Below are positions 1-13,100 of a stretch of DNA of 64,000 nt, piece by piece (position 1 is the stretch's first letter; each line of letters begins with the position of its first letter). A program made the translations under genes and the position numbers. A model generated the notes under the pieces. The model saw nothing but the letters and a program-made list of their open reading frames with translations, ran no database searches and was not told where the DNA came from. Origin of the DNA: Syncephalis fuscata (lineage: Eukaryota; Zoopagomycota; Zoopagomycetes; Zoopagales; Piptocephalidaceae); assembly GCA_025786725.1 (NCBI GenBank), contig JAHLTZ010000021.1, forward strand, positions 310,001 through 374,000, written 5' to 3'.

Positions 1-1657
1 AGTAACTGAAAGCATAGCATCAATCTTTTTTGTAGAGTCTTTATCTGATATAAATAATGTAGAGATTGAACGCTCATCTTGCAGATTGCCATATAAATGC
101 TGCTTATCAATTGGCTTCTCGTTGCTACAGCATACCACAGATACAACACCATTGCTATTGAGAGAAGGAGTATTATGGTGACAATCTGGTTCATTGGTTC
201 TCTGTATTGATTTGTCGCCTGATTGCAGAATTTTATAAGTAGTATTGTCGGCATCGAGAAGAATACTGGATTTGTCGAGAACATAATTATTCAAATGTTC
301 ACTGTATTGGTATGCTTCTTCCGTTTTAGCATCTTTCTCCATAACTGTGCCTAGCTGAGGCACTGTAAAGTCATCCTCCATCATTGGAGTATCTACGATA
401 ATTCAGCTTCTAGCAAATTTTAAATATGGTGTATTTACCGTGCATTGTAAAACACAAAGGTGTATGAATGTAGTCCTTTTCGATATATCCGGGTTCTGTA
501 GCGCTACTGCTATGCTCGTTTAATTCATCCATTAATGACTTTCCTATAGTAATTTTACACAAATTAGTAATATTGACGTGTGACTCTAATTAATAATCAC
601 CATAAACTTTATCATCTCCATTAGTGGGTAATAAATTCAAAGTGGTTGTCGGATAGAAGGGCAGAGTAGTCTCATCAATAGCAGTTTTTAAGTGGCTGTT
701 GCTTTCTACATTCGAGGTATCATTGCCAGAAGATGCTAACTTTTCTCTATCTAATTGAATATACTGTCTTCCATGCTCATCAATATTTGTAATCAATAGA
801 TTGTGTTCATTTAAACAGTCACACAAATAAGTAAAACCATTGCGCCATTGAGCATTATCTGCGGCATAATTTTGGCAGTCTTGCTGCAAAGAACGAATTA
901 CACCATGCGAATGCTGCAGTTGCTGCTTTAGCTGAGATTGAGATGCCTCACATTTAGCTTGATTTTTCTCCAATACCTCTATGTGCTGATTGGCCTTTAG
1001 AAGATCTCTTTGGGCTTGTCGAAAAATATAACCATCCTTTACGCCTGTCGTCTGTAACTTACGCATTTTTGTCATTAAACGCGCGTGCTCTGGCACCAAC
1101 TGAGAAAGCCGATCGTTGACTTTTTTCAAACTATCCTCGCTCTTTCGAGTTTCTTGCACTAGGCGGGCATTTGCGTCTTCTTTACACTTAAGTTCTGTTT
1201 TTAATGCATCACGTTCTTCTTCCACTATCGCTAAAGTATTTGACAATTGTTCCATTTCATATTCCAGGCGGCGCTGCCTAGTAGAGGAAACTTTTTCAAT
1301 GTCCTGCGTTATATCGATTTCACATAGCAAGTGGTGACCATCCCAGTTATTAATGGGCTGCGGACTAGCGGGCAGTAGAGACGACTGTGACATTACCGTG
1401 TTACAGGCAAATTCATCCTCAATATATTCATCTCTACTATCTAAACTATTAATCGACGTATTAAAGCCTGATGGATGATTGGTCAATTGCTGATCCTCAA
1501 TAGATTCAGCTTTTCTGATACTAGTTTGCTTAGTATCTACCGGTGTAGTTGCTTTGGGTGAACGCGAGGAAGAGCGATAATACCCGGTGGGTGGTTTAGG
1601 CCGTTGCGTTGCCATAGGGCATACGATGCTAGATCCTGATAATGATGCGAACGACAT
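1..1657 (-). CDS. Coiled-coil protein, 3' end beyond the left edge
   Basis: I do not recognise the family. Three exons can be read: 1657-601, 543-439 and 392 to the window edge, joined by introns 600-544 and 438-393, and the frame stays open through all of them. The N-terminal 110 residues are Ser/Thr/Pro-rich and probably disordered. Residues about 120-260 are a long Glu/Lys/Gln-rich stretch with heptad-like leucines, predicted as coiled coil. The rest is polar and low in complexity. The start at 1657 begins MSFASLSGSS; a second ATG 15 codons in is also possible. A cytoskeletal or scaffold role is only a guess. The ORF itself is secure; function is unknown. Confidence 0.7.
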
Positions 1658-2383
1658 TATTAAAATTGGTCAATACTGTATTGACGCCCCGTTATATCGA
1701 TTTTAGTGGTTAAAATTGCTTGATTAACCAGAAGATACTCAATATCGTTAGTTGTAATTCCGCTCAACGTTCTTTAGCAACAAGCGATGTTGTTCGGTAG
1801 TCGTTATTAAAAAGGGATGTCTTACTAGGTAACACGGAATGATAGCAACATGTAAACAAGTTAATGGATTGGTTGGTCTTTTATTCTAATATACGCTTTT
1901 ATTCATAGTTCAAGGAATTAAATAACAATAAAATAGATAGATAATTGTTGTAAATAAACAATTGTCAAAGGAATGCTGCTGATTTAATAAATGAGTCGTT
2001 TGTATTGATTACCTTGTTTTGCATGACGTGTTACATGGCCAAAAACAATAATAAAATACACATGAACCCCTGGATTCATTTAAAGGAGTATAAACACCCT
2101 GAATAGTTTGTTATGCGCGGAGAGAGAGAGAGCAGAGAACAGTGCCAGTTTTACGTCAAAATATGTGAAATAAAAAACAGCTATTTGCTATAATAGTAAT
2201 ATAGAATATAGTTTATAAGCAAATACAACAGCCTGATCATCTAGACTATTTCTACGGTATTAGAAAAGTTTTAATTTATAAACAATATCATTTAAATAAC
2301 GAAATTCACTCTATTTTTATACTATTAATAATTTTAGTTTTTTAATAAAAATGTTGTCTAATGATTTGTACACTCAATAAATG
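1658..2383. other. Intergenic, promoter side of the coiled-coil gene
   Basis: AT-rich DNA between the start of the coiled-coil gene and the stop of the RecA-like gene, both on the minus strand. It holds a short GA dinucleotide tract near 2121-2134. I see no ORF with coding character and no RNA gene. Confidence 0.5.
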
Positions 2384-3446
2384 TTAATTTAATGCACCAT
2401 TTTCTGTGTACAAACGTTTGTCAAACGTGTAAATTCTTGTTGCCCAGCGTTTATATACATTATACAAAGATGCCGACCGTTCGTTACTACTTCGGTTGCC
2501 ACCACCACCACCACCACTTACTTTACCCGGTGGTAATGGTAATAAATCAGTAGTTAATAGCTGACATCTAATTGGTATAGTTGTATTAGTGATAATTGAC
2601 TAGCAGCATCGTTACTTACGACATGTGCGTCGTGCGATGTAAATATCGTATAGCCGATATTGCTAATGCCATTGTTCTAGCAGCTAATTCAAGACTATAA
2701 GATGATTAGTTATAGGGGCATTCATTATTACTTATACATTATGATATACTTACGACACAAATTCTCCTAACGTATTTGATTCGTCGCTTAATGAATCAGC
2801 TTTCATGATTAACCAGCTTGATAAACTATCAATTATCAATAGGGTCGGCGTAGTAGTCTGTGGTAAATGTATACTGGCCAATAATGCCATCAATTCACCT
2901 ATTGTTTGTGGATATCTAGTAGCAATCATTATGTATTTACTCAAATAGTATATATATATGTATATATCGCTTTTTTTCTTACTTTATAGTGATTCTAGAT
3001 AGATACGCTTTAATGCCATTCAATTTAGCCGATGGTGTTAATGGCATGCCATGTAATACGGCGGCCAATCGATCTTGAGTAGTTTCCATTTCCACGCCAG
3101 TTGTCGGGTCATTCTCCTTGTAATTCAATAGTTGTTGCAAGCAATCTGCCACTGCTTGCTTATCGCGTACTATATATAATACATGTCGCGGACCTTGACC
3201 ACTATGCACACTATCGCTACTATCGTCACTTGCTGCCAAGTGTTGTATGGCATGGGATAGTGCCCAACTAGTCATTTCAACACGTCTATTGAACTCGACA
3301 TATTACTTTGTTGCAATGCAGGTCAGTCTACCGTGTATTTACCTTGGTTTTGGCATAAGAAATACAATACTGCCGTCATTGGCGATAACCTTATTGGTAA
3401 GCGATGCATGTTCAGTAATAGTGGCCAACAACGATGTTAACGACAT
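2384..3446 (-). CDS. RecA/RAD51-like protein lacking Walker A (SWSAP1-like)
   Basis: Five exons (3446-3343, 3285-2983, 2939-2754, 2694-2620, 2567-2384) join in frame to 283 codons plus stop. Near residue 25-35 comes a strand, GSIVFLMPKP, where a RecA-fold protein would carry the P-loop, but no GxxxxGKT/S is present. Residues about 60-70 read HVLYIVRDK, and residues about 155-165 read PTLLIIDSLSSWL, which matches a Walker B strand. The core therefore looks like a degenerate RAD51-paralogue fold of the kind seen in SWSAP1 or Shu-complex subunits, which assist Rad51 in homologous recombination. A six-glycine run sits near residue 237. The fold is inferred from motifs; the family assignment is tentative and could be another RecA-like accessory protein. 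Confidence 0.6.
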
Positions 3447-3629
3447 GGTCAAGCCAAACAAAAAAGAGTAAATGTGATAAAATACATACATACAAATAAA
3501 CTAAACACTATTAAACAGTATACACATATCAATATTAGCAACAACAATGTTTATTTCCATTGAAAGACCAAAGATACGCTTTGTCGTCAATGACAAGTAT
3601 TACTAGATTCGCGCTAAATACCAATAAAT

Positions 3630-4450
3630 TTAAGCATCTTCCTTTTCCTTTACTTCTTCAGTCTTTTCCTCCTCCTCCTCCTCCTCTTCCTTCTTGGTCT
3701 CTTCTTCGGCTTCCTTCGTCTCTGCAACCGATTCCTTCTTGGCCTCAGAAAGCTTCTTCATGACCTCTTGTGCCTTTTCAAAGTGTTCCTTGAACAAATT
3801 AGCGTTCTCAGCGTTGCCGAAACGGATGGCCAATGTCTCGGCATTTGGTGTGCCTTCTGACATATCTGCAGCTACACTCCAAACCCATGAACGATCGCTG
3901 CCAACATTAGGGGCCAACGACATATCTGGCATAACTATTGATGGCACAATAAATAATCTAGTTTATATAAATATAAAAATACACTTACTGGCGTGGTTGG
4001 CACAAAGCTTCAGCGTTTTATCGCGACGCATCACCAAACGAACCTTTTTGGTGTCTCTGTGTTCCAAAATACGCACGTCACCAGTGCCGCGCTCCTTCCA
4101 CTCCTTGGAATCTTTGTCAAAACGGAAAAGTTTGGCGCGCCTAACATACTAATAGTAAGTAGTTGAAGCTCAGATTCATCTTTAACTTACATCTTGAACA
4201 AAACATCTTCATCTTCTTCCATAGTCTTCACCTCTACCTCGGTAAGCTTTAAGACAGGTTCAAAGTGGACGTCTGGGCTTTCGACGACCTCGGCCTCTTC
4301 AGTGGCAGCAGGCTAATAGTTGTCGTGTAAGGATTACGGTTAGACCAGTCAAAATCACTATTGGTATCCATTATCAATCACTAACTGTAGACTTACCGCA
4401 ACAGTGGGCTGCTCCTCCACCTTTGGCTGTTGTTGTTCAGTATCGGCCAT
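3630..4450 (-). CDS. YRB1: Ran-binding protein 1 (RanBP1/Yrb1)
   Basis: RanBP1 binds Ran-GTP and stimulates Ran GTPase activation at the cytoplasmic side of nuclear transport. Four exons (4450-4397, 4312-4191, 4140-3989, 3934-3630) give 210 residues, normal for the family. The Ran-binding domain spans about residues 40-165 and shows the typical pieces [46 protein letters not shown] and [19 protein letters not shown] short acidic Glu-rich N-terminus and a long Glu/Lys tail (GAG/GAA repeats at 3650-3710) flank it. The start MADTEQQQ is the first ATG. No frame problems. Family assignment is firm. Confidence 0.93.
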
Positions 4451-5138
4451 ATTGATGATAAAGGGCAGGTAGTAACAGTGATGGAAATGAAAACAATGTA
4501 GATGAAGAAAGTGATATGAGTGTGAGTGTGAGTGGACAGTAAGCGGCCATTATTATTATTATTTGGTGATCATTTTAATTTCTCGTCCAATAATCGATGA
4601 ATAAACACACAGTGGTAAATAGAGAACATTTATTAATACACTAATCATAGATAGACAGGTAATAGTGTATAATTAACCGTAGATATTTATGCACAGATGA
4701 ATATACAAATGAATGGACGCTTAGATAAATAATTAGTCATTTAACTAGTTAGTTAGTTAGTTAGTTGGATGGATGGATGCATGAATGCATGCATAGATGG
4801 ATGGATGGATGGATATATTATACTGATGCATTACGTCATTATTATAATAAATATTTACGGTAATGTTTGTTATTTATTACGTTGTTATTCAACAACAAAA
4901 CATTGCTACACAAACGTAATCAAGTATATTAAATTGTTAAATAGTGTCTATTTAATATTACAATTTAATGTCTAGTTAATAATTCTATTTTAAATTTGTA
5001 TACATACATATATATATAAATATAAATACGCGGGTTGTTTTAAACTCAACTAAACAGATAGATAGATGTATTTCTACTATAATTATAAATTAAAACAAAA
5101 TATTTTATTTATGATTAGAAAACATACAACACGACTAA
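4451..5138. other. Intergenic, YRB1 promoter and YME1 3' side
   Basis: AT-rich DNA upstream of YRB1 and downstream of the YME1 stop. A GTGAGT-like run lies near 4520-4540, and a TTAG/GGAT tetranucleotide tract is listed separately. No convincing gene seen. Confidence 0.5.
4747..4814. repeat. Tetranucleotide repeat (TTAG)n then (GGAT)n
   Basis: Tandem TTAG units at about 4747-4765 pass into imperfect GGAT units up to 4814. It is a noncoding microsatellite between YRB1 and YME1. Confidence 0.85.
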
Positions 5139-8100
5139 CTAACGAGATATTGTAGCGGGATGTGGTGGTGATTGGCTTGATGGCCGTTTACCATTGACGG
5201 TACCACCAGTAGGTGATTTTGCTTCTAATCCTGCTGATTCCTTGGCATTTTTAGTATCATTCGTGGATCCAGATGATTTGGATGGTCCAGATCCTGATGG
5301 ATCAGTGGCCATAAGTGGGATTTGTTTAGCCTTTTCAAGTTCTTCCGTAATAGGCGGTAATGTTTTACCCTCGCCTTTAAGTACAATATCAATTTGTTCA
5401 CGCGATAATGTTTCATTCTCGACTAAAGCACGGGCTAATTTGTCTAGTTCCCCTTGATGTGTCTTTAATAGTGTTTGTGCTCGTTCTTTTGCATTCTATA
5501 TCATAACGTGTATCATTAATAACAATAGTATTATAGTTTACTATTCAGTTTACTACTTACCTCAATAAATGAACGAACTTCACTTTCAATAATTAACTTT
5601 GTTTCCGTCGATAGTTGTGGCATATCTTCATCGACATACGCCACCGGTCCTACCTATATTCATATAGTTAGTATTATAGCTACAGCTACACTTATTGTCC
5701 TATTATCTACCTTCTCACTCATGCCAAATTGTGCTACCATACGTCTTGCTACAGCTGTTGCTTTCATAATATCGTTATGGGCACCGGATGTCACGTTATC
5801 ATCGCCAAATATCATTTCCTCTGCTACTCGGCCACCCATGCATACATCGAGCATAGCCAAGTATTCTTGTTTTGTATACGAATCCTTATCCATTTCTGGT
5901 AACTGCACCGTCTATCGTAAATAGTTCATTAGTCACTCGTATTTATGATTAAAGAATAGCCTACCATGCCAAGTGCTTGACCACGCGGCATAATTGTCGC
6001 TTTATGGAGTGGCATGGCCCCTTTTGTGTAATAAGCTACAAGAGCGTGGCCACCTTCGTGATAGGCTGTGACCCGTTTACTCTCATCGGTAATAACGGCT
6101 GAACGACGTTCCGCACCTATATGTATAGCCATTAGAACCGTCCTTTATTAATATTGCTCCATCTTACCCATAATAATTCGATCTTTAGCAAATTCAAAAT
6201 GATGCATCGTTACTTTACGATTGCCTTCACGTGCAGCTTGAATTGCGGCAATATTAACTAAATTTGATAGATCGGCACCTATTACATATGCATACATATT
6301 AGCATTACTATGCCATCTAATTCATAATCCATTATCATTTACCTGAAAATCCCGGTGTACCACGAGCCAGAATACTTAGATTCACATCTATCGTCAACAA
6401 ATATAAATATCAATAGCCCTTTATACGCTTGCTCGCTTACCATCAGCAATAAGAATATTCTTTGTATGTAATGAAAGAATCTGAATACGACCACGTACAT
6501 CCGGTAGTGGTACTGGTACATGACGATCAAATCGGCCAGGCCGTACTAGTGCTTTATCAAGTAGTTCAGGGAAATTAGTTGCGGCCATAACAATAACCCC
6601 TTCAGTTTGTGAAAAGCCATCCATCTCAACCAGTAACTGATTAAGTGTCTGTTTCATGTAAGTTTGATCCTTTGGATTACGTTTACCACCAATGGCATCA
6701 AGTTCATCGATAAAGATAATCGACGGTGCCTTGCGTCGAGCAGCGGCGAATAGTTCACGTACACGACGAGCACCGACACCGACATACATTTCGTCAAATT
6801 CTGAACCAGACATAAAGAAGAAAGGTACATCGGCTTCACCGGCTACAGCTCGAGCCAGTAATGTTTTACCAGTACCGGGTGGACCCGTTAGTAGAACGCC
6901 TTTAGGCAATTTACCACCCAATTCTGTAAACTTGCTAGGATCTTTAAGAAAGGCTACTAATTCCTCAAGTTCATGTTTTGCCTCATCGACACCTTGTACA
7001 TCGGTGAATCGAACAGAACGTTCTGGAGATGGCTCGAATTCCGGTTGAGGTGGTGCCGCCTTAAGTAAACCCGAATTCTCCAAAGCCAACGAAACAAAGG
7101 TCAGCATACAGAAAGCGTAAACAAATGTGGCACCAAATGAACGAACAGCCCGCCAAAATCTAGATCCACGAGCTATAATTGAATAAGTTAGCATATAGGC
7201 CTATTTATATAGCCTATAGCCATACTACTACACTTACGCTCATCAACAATGACATGAAGAGGACTTTCTTTACCGCCTGATCCATTCATGACTGATAGTC
7301 CACTACCACCCATCTCATTACCAATACGCTTTCCTCCTATGCTACTACTGCTACCACCACTGCCCAATGCAGCTTGTAGCAAGTTCTTCATAGGAATACC
7401 TGCATCACCAGTGGCTGTCGATGTTGTTGTGCTATCATGGCCATGAGCAGCCTTACTATTAGGCCATATTTTATCCATTTGACCAGATTTTGCCAATGCT
7501 TCAATGTATAGACGGGCACATGTATCATCTGCAGCAAATTTACCCATTTCATAACGTGATACGACCATTTCAGGATAGCCAGCTCTATTTAATTCCTATA
7601 TTGTAGCATATAAGTATAATATACAATTGAATAAACAGATATATATATACTTACTTTATAGAAATCAGCTTGACGAGCTGGATTATCTGGCATGGCTACT
7701 GCATCAGCCTCTAATCGTTCTAATCGTCGTTCCTGCATATATCGTATAGGATTGGCAAAACTACTCATAGATCGTTGTTGATGTTGTATACGCATAGAAT
7801 AAATAGAATTATTTGAAAATCTATTTGATTTAACTAATAATAATAATAAGTAAATAAATAAATAGATAGATAGCAATATAATCTATATTATTTACCTTGA
7901 CGAATCAAATAACTATTACGCATCGTTTTACTCAATGTATTTGTCGATAGAGAAGTAGTTTTAGGTTGACAAATTGATCGCCATTCTTTGGTTAGTAGAT
8001 GTTGTAGATCTGGTTGTGCTTGTAATAAAGATACGGCCTCAGTGAGTATGGGTGTTGGTAGAACAGAGACTGCTCGGAGTACAATTGGTAAATGTGAGTT

Positions 8101-8477
8101 ATTGTTGTTGAATGTAGATAATTTACTACCCCTAGAAATTGGATACTTTAACTCCTGTTTAGTGTAACTACTATTAAGTATGGTTTTTGTAGTTGTTGTT
8201 GTTGTTGTTGTTACATCAATTGAATGTTGTTGTTGCTGTTGTTGTGGCATAGTAGACACTATCGATAACCGACGACGATTACTAAATAGACGACGCGATG
8301 ATGTAACTGCAGCAGTGGTCGCATCATTAGCAAGTCCCGGCAGCTAATTTGTTACAACGATTGTCAATCAATCAATCAATCAATCAATACAGAGCTAGAC
8401 TAGCTTATTGTACTCGTAAAACTACTTACTCGAGGTGTTGCCACCGCAGCGACCGCCGATAAACTATTCGACCACAT
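5139..8477 (-). CDS. YME1: Mitochondrial i-AAA protease, Yme1/FtsH family
   Basis: ATP-dependent zinc metalloprotease of the mitochondrial inner membrane that degrades misfolded and regulatory membrane proteins. The coding region is split into about ten exons. Exon 1 (from 8477) encodes [16 protein letters not shown], a plausible mitochondrial presequence start. The next exon carries poly-Gln and poly-Thr tracts. A single membrane segment ([19 protein letters not shown], about 7150-7080) precedes the AAA domain, which argues for the i-AAA rather than the two-pass m-AAA type. AAA motifs: GPPGTGKT Walker A (about 6860), FIDELDAIG Walker B (about 6700) and second region of homology RPGRFDRHV (about 6535). 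The zinc site is HEGGH in exon 5929-6132; most relatives have HEAGH or HEXGH. The C-terminus ends PHPATISR. Strong family call. Confidence 0.93.
8191..8247. repeat. GTT trinucleotide tracts coding poly-Thr and poly-Gln
   Basis: Two trinucleotide runs inside YME1 exon 2 encode Thr and Gln homopolymers near the N-terminus; these are common low-complexity insertions in presequence-proximal regions. Confidence 0.8.
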
Positions 8478-8628
8478 AGAGAATTCAATCAAGGAAGAAT
8501 ACGTGTACGCGATCTATCTTGACAAAATTGACTATAATAAACTAAACCTATTCTTTAAACGTATCACCGCAGTAACAGTAGTATATTAATATAGAATATA
8601 ATATAAATACTATTACTGTTTAGTTAAT

Positions 8629-8659
<31 letters not shown>

Positions 8660-8864
8660 AAGAACGAGCAAGTTCAATATAGCAAAGTGGAAAGAAAACA
8701 CGATAATGTCACTGTTGTCATCTCATCTGAAAAAGTATTAATCACATCTCCTATTTGTTAAACTATATTATAATGCGCATTAATAAATTTCCGTATATTT
8801 CCGAGTTGATTAATTACCATTACAAAAAATAGTCACATTATAAAATATTAATGATATGGAGCTA
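8478..8864. other. YME1 upstream region with GA tract
   Basis: Noncoding DNA between the YME1 start and the transposon remnant. A GA-rich purine tract lies at about 8631-8660. No gene seen. Confidence 0.5.
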
Positions 8865-10035
8865 CTGTACTTTGACTGCTACATTTTTATTTACTCATTT
8901 CATTACCTTTTTCTTATTGTTATTTTATCGTCTTATCTTTTTTTTAGTTGTTTTATTCAGTATTATATTATATGATAGTGTTGGATATAACAATATAAAT
9001 AGTATGTGTATTTGAACATCAATAAAAACACTATTCAATTCCCAGTCTTTACTTTTCTTATTTTACATCAACACCTGTTCAAGTAACTCAACAGCATGCC
9101 ATATATTCTGGTTATAACTGTCGCTATAAGATCTTCCTGGTGAAGACACTTAAACTATCATTATTGCATATGGTGGAGGCCATTTGCTTTATCAATGATA
9201 GGCAAAGAATCTGCATCTACTAAGTTGATATCAAGAATGCTCAAGAAAATGGTAATATCAGAAATGATGTCCTACCTTTTGTCACCATAGACGAGTATCT
9301 TACATAGTAATCTCCCATAGTACAGTATTAGAATATTAGAAAATAGAAGAAACCATTCAAATGCAATAATCCATGCTGTACATAGACGCAACAACAACAA
9401 CAACAACTGTGGAACGATATGGAATTGCGATCAATGGCTTCTATTAATATTCGATCAATCTTTCTACGCATGATCAACAACAACAATAATCGGCCTCAAA
9501 TGTCTCAAAGTAGTTAAATGAGCGTTATAACTATGTTTGTTGTGCATAACAGCATGACTTTAATTGGAACGAATTTTGCTTTGAAGATTACAAATAGGAG
9601 AGTCAAAGTTTAATTCAACCAATTGTAATTACGCCAGCCTACAATACTTGAATCATCTGCTACTTGCTATTGGATTATTCAAATAAGCTGGCATAACATT
9701 GCATCGACAAATCACACTTCTCAGTAGTGGAGACTGATCGACGCTTACTATTCAAGTTATTAGTATAAAACATGTTCATCAATAAAATAATGTATAATAA
9801 AAACATTAAAGCCATTTAATACTAAAAGTCGTTGTTATAGAGCGTACTGCCAATAAATTACTAAATGTAATAGAAAATAAGTACTAATTAATTGACACTG
9901 ATTAATTCAATCGGAGTTGATGTGGCACTACTTCAACAAACAAACCCCTCTCAGTAATAAAAACTGATTGACGATTTATTGTTCAAATTATTGATCTTTT
10001 TGTCCCCAGTTTGAAGCTAGGGAGTCAAAGTACAG
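8865..10035. mobile_element. Tc1/mariner-type element remnant, copy A
   Basis: The ends are inverted: CTGTACTTTGACT at the left (8865) and its reverse complement AGTCAAAGTACAG at the right (10023-10035), each flanked by TA (8863-8864 and 10036-10037). That is the TA target duplication of Tc1/mariner/pogo elements. At 1171 bp it is shorter than a complete element and carries no intact transposase frame. About 700 bp of the right part (9325-10034) is almost identical to 31450-32153. Class is inferred from the ends and the TA duplication only. Confidence 0.75.
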
Positions 10036-10131
10036 TAGTTCTTATGATGATGCATCATCATCACTCTCTATGATAGCGCTTGATAATCTATTCATTTCAT
10101 TTAGTATTGATATACTTGTAGATTATAACAC

Positions 10132-13100
10132 TTACACGCGACGTCGTGGTGTAGTTGTTGACTTCTTTTTATTAGTCGTTTCTTCTTCTTCTTCTTCTTC
10201 TTCTTCTTCTTCTTCTTCCTCTTCCTCCTGGTCATCCGTATTATTATTATTGTTGTTATTATTATTACGCCCCTTTGATGTTTGTTGATTTTTCTATAAA
10301 TGTACATACATTTATATTATTTAACTATTAAGCTAATAGTGTAGAATATACAATGAATTACCTCTTGTCGCGCCAATTGTTCTTCCAAATCTTCTAGACT
10401 TGGGCCGGCAATATCAACATCATTATCACGATTGACTTCATCATAATCATAATCATCGTCATGTTTGACACGATGATCTGCTTCAGAAGTATTCGTTTTT
10501 CGTTGTCGCTTCTTATTGCCCGTTGTATTGGTAGTACGACGTCGTTTGCCCTTAGTGCTACTACTAGCATTGCCATCATCTTCACCTCCACTACTGTGGC
10601 TACGTTCGGCTGCCTCTGCCTCTGCCTCTGCTTCATCAAGCATTTTCATATCTATTAATGCTTGTTGTTGAATCTGTCGGTTAAGTTCTTCAATACGACG
10701 TTCTTCTGCTTCGCGTGCTCGTTTCTCCTCTTCAACCGCCGCTTCTTTAGCTAGACGTGTTTGTTCGCGGACGGCCAAGGCATTACTTAGAATACGGTCA
10801 CGTTCCGCTTCCCATTCTGATTGATGTTGTTGACGCTCTTGGATACGGCGTAGTAATGAATCACCATATTTCTGACGTTGATCGGCAATTTTACGTGAAT
10901 ATGGCAACTGATCATCTTCACCTGGATAGGCTGCCAATCGTTGAAACAAGCTATATGTATTCATTGGTAAATGGTTATTTAACTTATACGAGACTTACCT
11001 TTTAGCATGTCCTAGACCTGCTGCTGCTTCAAGTAGCATATCTACTGTTCGTTTTTCACTCTCTAAATCACCGACCATATAAGCATAGGTCTGTTGCCTA
11101 ATGCCAGATTATACAATCCCATCAAGTTATCTGGTTCCATATATAATGCCTAATATTATACTATTAATTTATATAACTATACAACTATATAATATAGCTA
11201 ACTACCTTTTGCACATAACGTATGGCTCGTTTCATCATTAATGGATCATTGGCTAAGCGAGCTGCTCTATAAAGCTGGTTGGCAGCACATAACCATAGTT
11301 GTGGATCACAGGTCATACTAGAGAATCGACGAGCACACGTTTCATACTATTAATTGTATTAACATTAATGTTGAATATTAAATAGATTGTAGTATTCCTT
11401 ATTGCTATTTACCATATTTACAGCCTCCATCGATTGTCCTAATGCCGCATAAGCATGGGCCAGATTGATCCATGCACTAGGTATTGTTGATGATGCTTCT
11501 CTTACTTGACCAAATAGATCACGGGCTTCAGAAACCATACCACTTTCAGCTAATACAACACCCAATCCATTGACGGCCAATGTGCATTTTGAATTCTGTC
11601 TCAAGGCAATAGTAAAAAACTCGTAGCCTTTCTTTAATGCTTTATCTCTCTAAACCATTAATTAGCTACTGTTTAGTAGTAATGTTGGCCAATTAACTTG
11701 CCTCTGTACGAGTGGCTTCTCGTCTAGACTGTAGAATGTGTTGCCATCCTGTACCACATAATGCCCAAATATCATAGCGATCATGTGCTTGAAGTACTGT
11801 TTCAAAGTGTTTACGTGCCTTACGAGGATCCACACGAGGGACAGATAGGTAGCGTTCGGCCATTAATAGTGATGCCATGGCTGGTGGAGGTCGTCGTTTC
11901 AGTTCTACTACAAGCTGTTCCATTGATGTTGTTGGATTCTCCTCCATAATGGATAGTCGTAGTCGTGCTATTTAAGATATAGATGTAGATATAGATGTAA
12001 TATATATATATATGCAAATTAGTAATCTATATGTATTAATTGTTAATCGATTATTACCATCTGTATAGGCTGGACATTGTTTCAATAGTGATTGATATAA
12101 TTCCTGTGCCTCTGATAATTGACCCAATTCTTCTTTAAGACGAGCAAGATTGTATTTAATAGTAATTAAATTGGCTTGGTTTGTATCTTGTGTTGATGAT
12201 GATGTTTCTTGATCAGTAGATAACAACATTGTTTTACACCGTTCATACGTTTGTTGTAGACTAGTATGCGCCACTTCTTTATCGCCTATTATGAATAGTA
12301 TAGTGTTAATAATTTATAATGATCTATTTAATATATTTACTTACCTGTTTGATATTCCAAGGCTGCTAAATTATTGGCTACCACTATTGGTACACCATCT
12401 TCACGTGAACTGTAGAGACGATTAGCTGTACGATATGCTATCCACTAGTTATTAGTTTAGTAAATAGCCTAGTTTGTATATAATTACCACGAAGTGCCCG
12501 GGTAGGATCTTTAATTAACAAGGCACTACCCATTTCAGCAAATAGCTCTGCATCAATGGTAAGTGTATCTGATCCATCTGACATCTTGGCTACTACTTTA
12601 TCGAAACACTGCAATGCACTCTCTAATGATTTGCCTGAACTGGCATATAATGAAGCTAGCATCTATATTAAATGATTAGTGCTATATTTTAATAATAAAT
12701 ATACAGATTGTTCAATAAATACTTACCATAAGAATATCAATTGAATCAGGCTGTTCTTTCTTCAATTTCTCTAATAAATCTATAGCTCCGTCATAATCAC
12801 CTAAATTTAACCAATGGTTATTACACTAAATAGCCATATTATTATATTAACTAACCAGCATGAATTAACATTTGTGCACTGCCCAATTGTGACAGTGTAT
12901 ATTGCGGTGTTGATTGAAGTGATCGCTTGTAGTAATTTGCCGCTTCTGTCCATTGTTTCTATATAGAATAGTTATTAGCAATAAACTTATATTATAAACA
13001 ACTGCCTACTTGATAGTGGTGTGCACGAGCAAGTTGATAATACGCTTCAGCTTTTAATCCATTGGCATCGGCGGTTTTACATGCCACCATGGCACATTTA

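Noticed and set aside
1116..1337. Forward ORF over the coiled-coil gene
   Set aside because: Antisense shadow of a real minus-strand exon; no independent support.
4769..4975. ORF starting in the GGAT repeat
   Set aside because: Start is in a microsatellite and the rest is AT-rich noncoding DNA.
10101..10307. Lys-rich ORF antisense-frame over the TTC run
   Set aside because: It is another frame of the CTR9 poly-Glu trinucleotide repeat.
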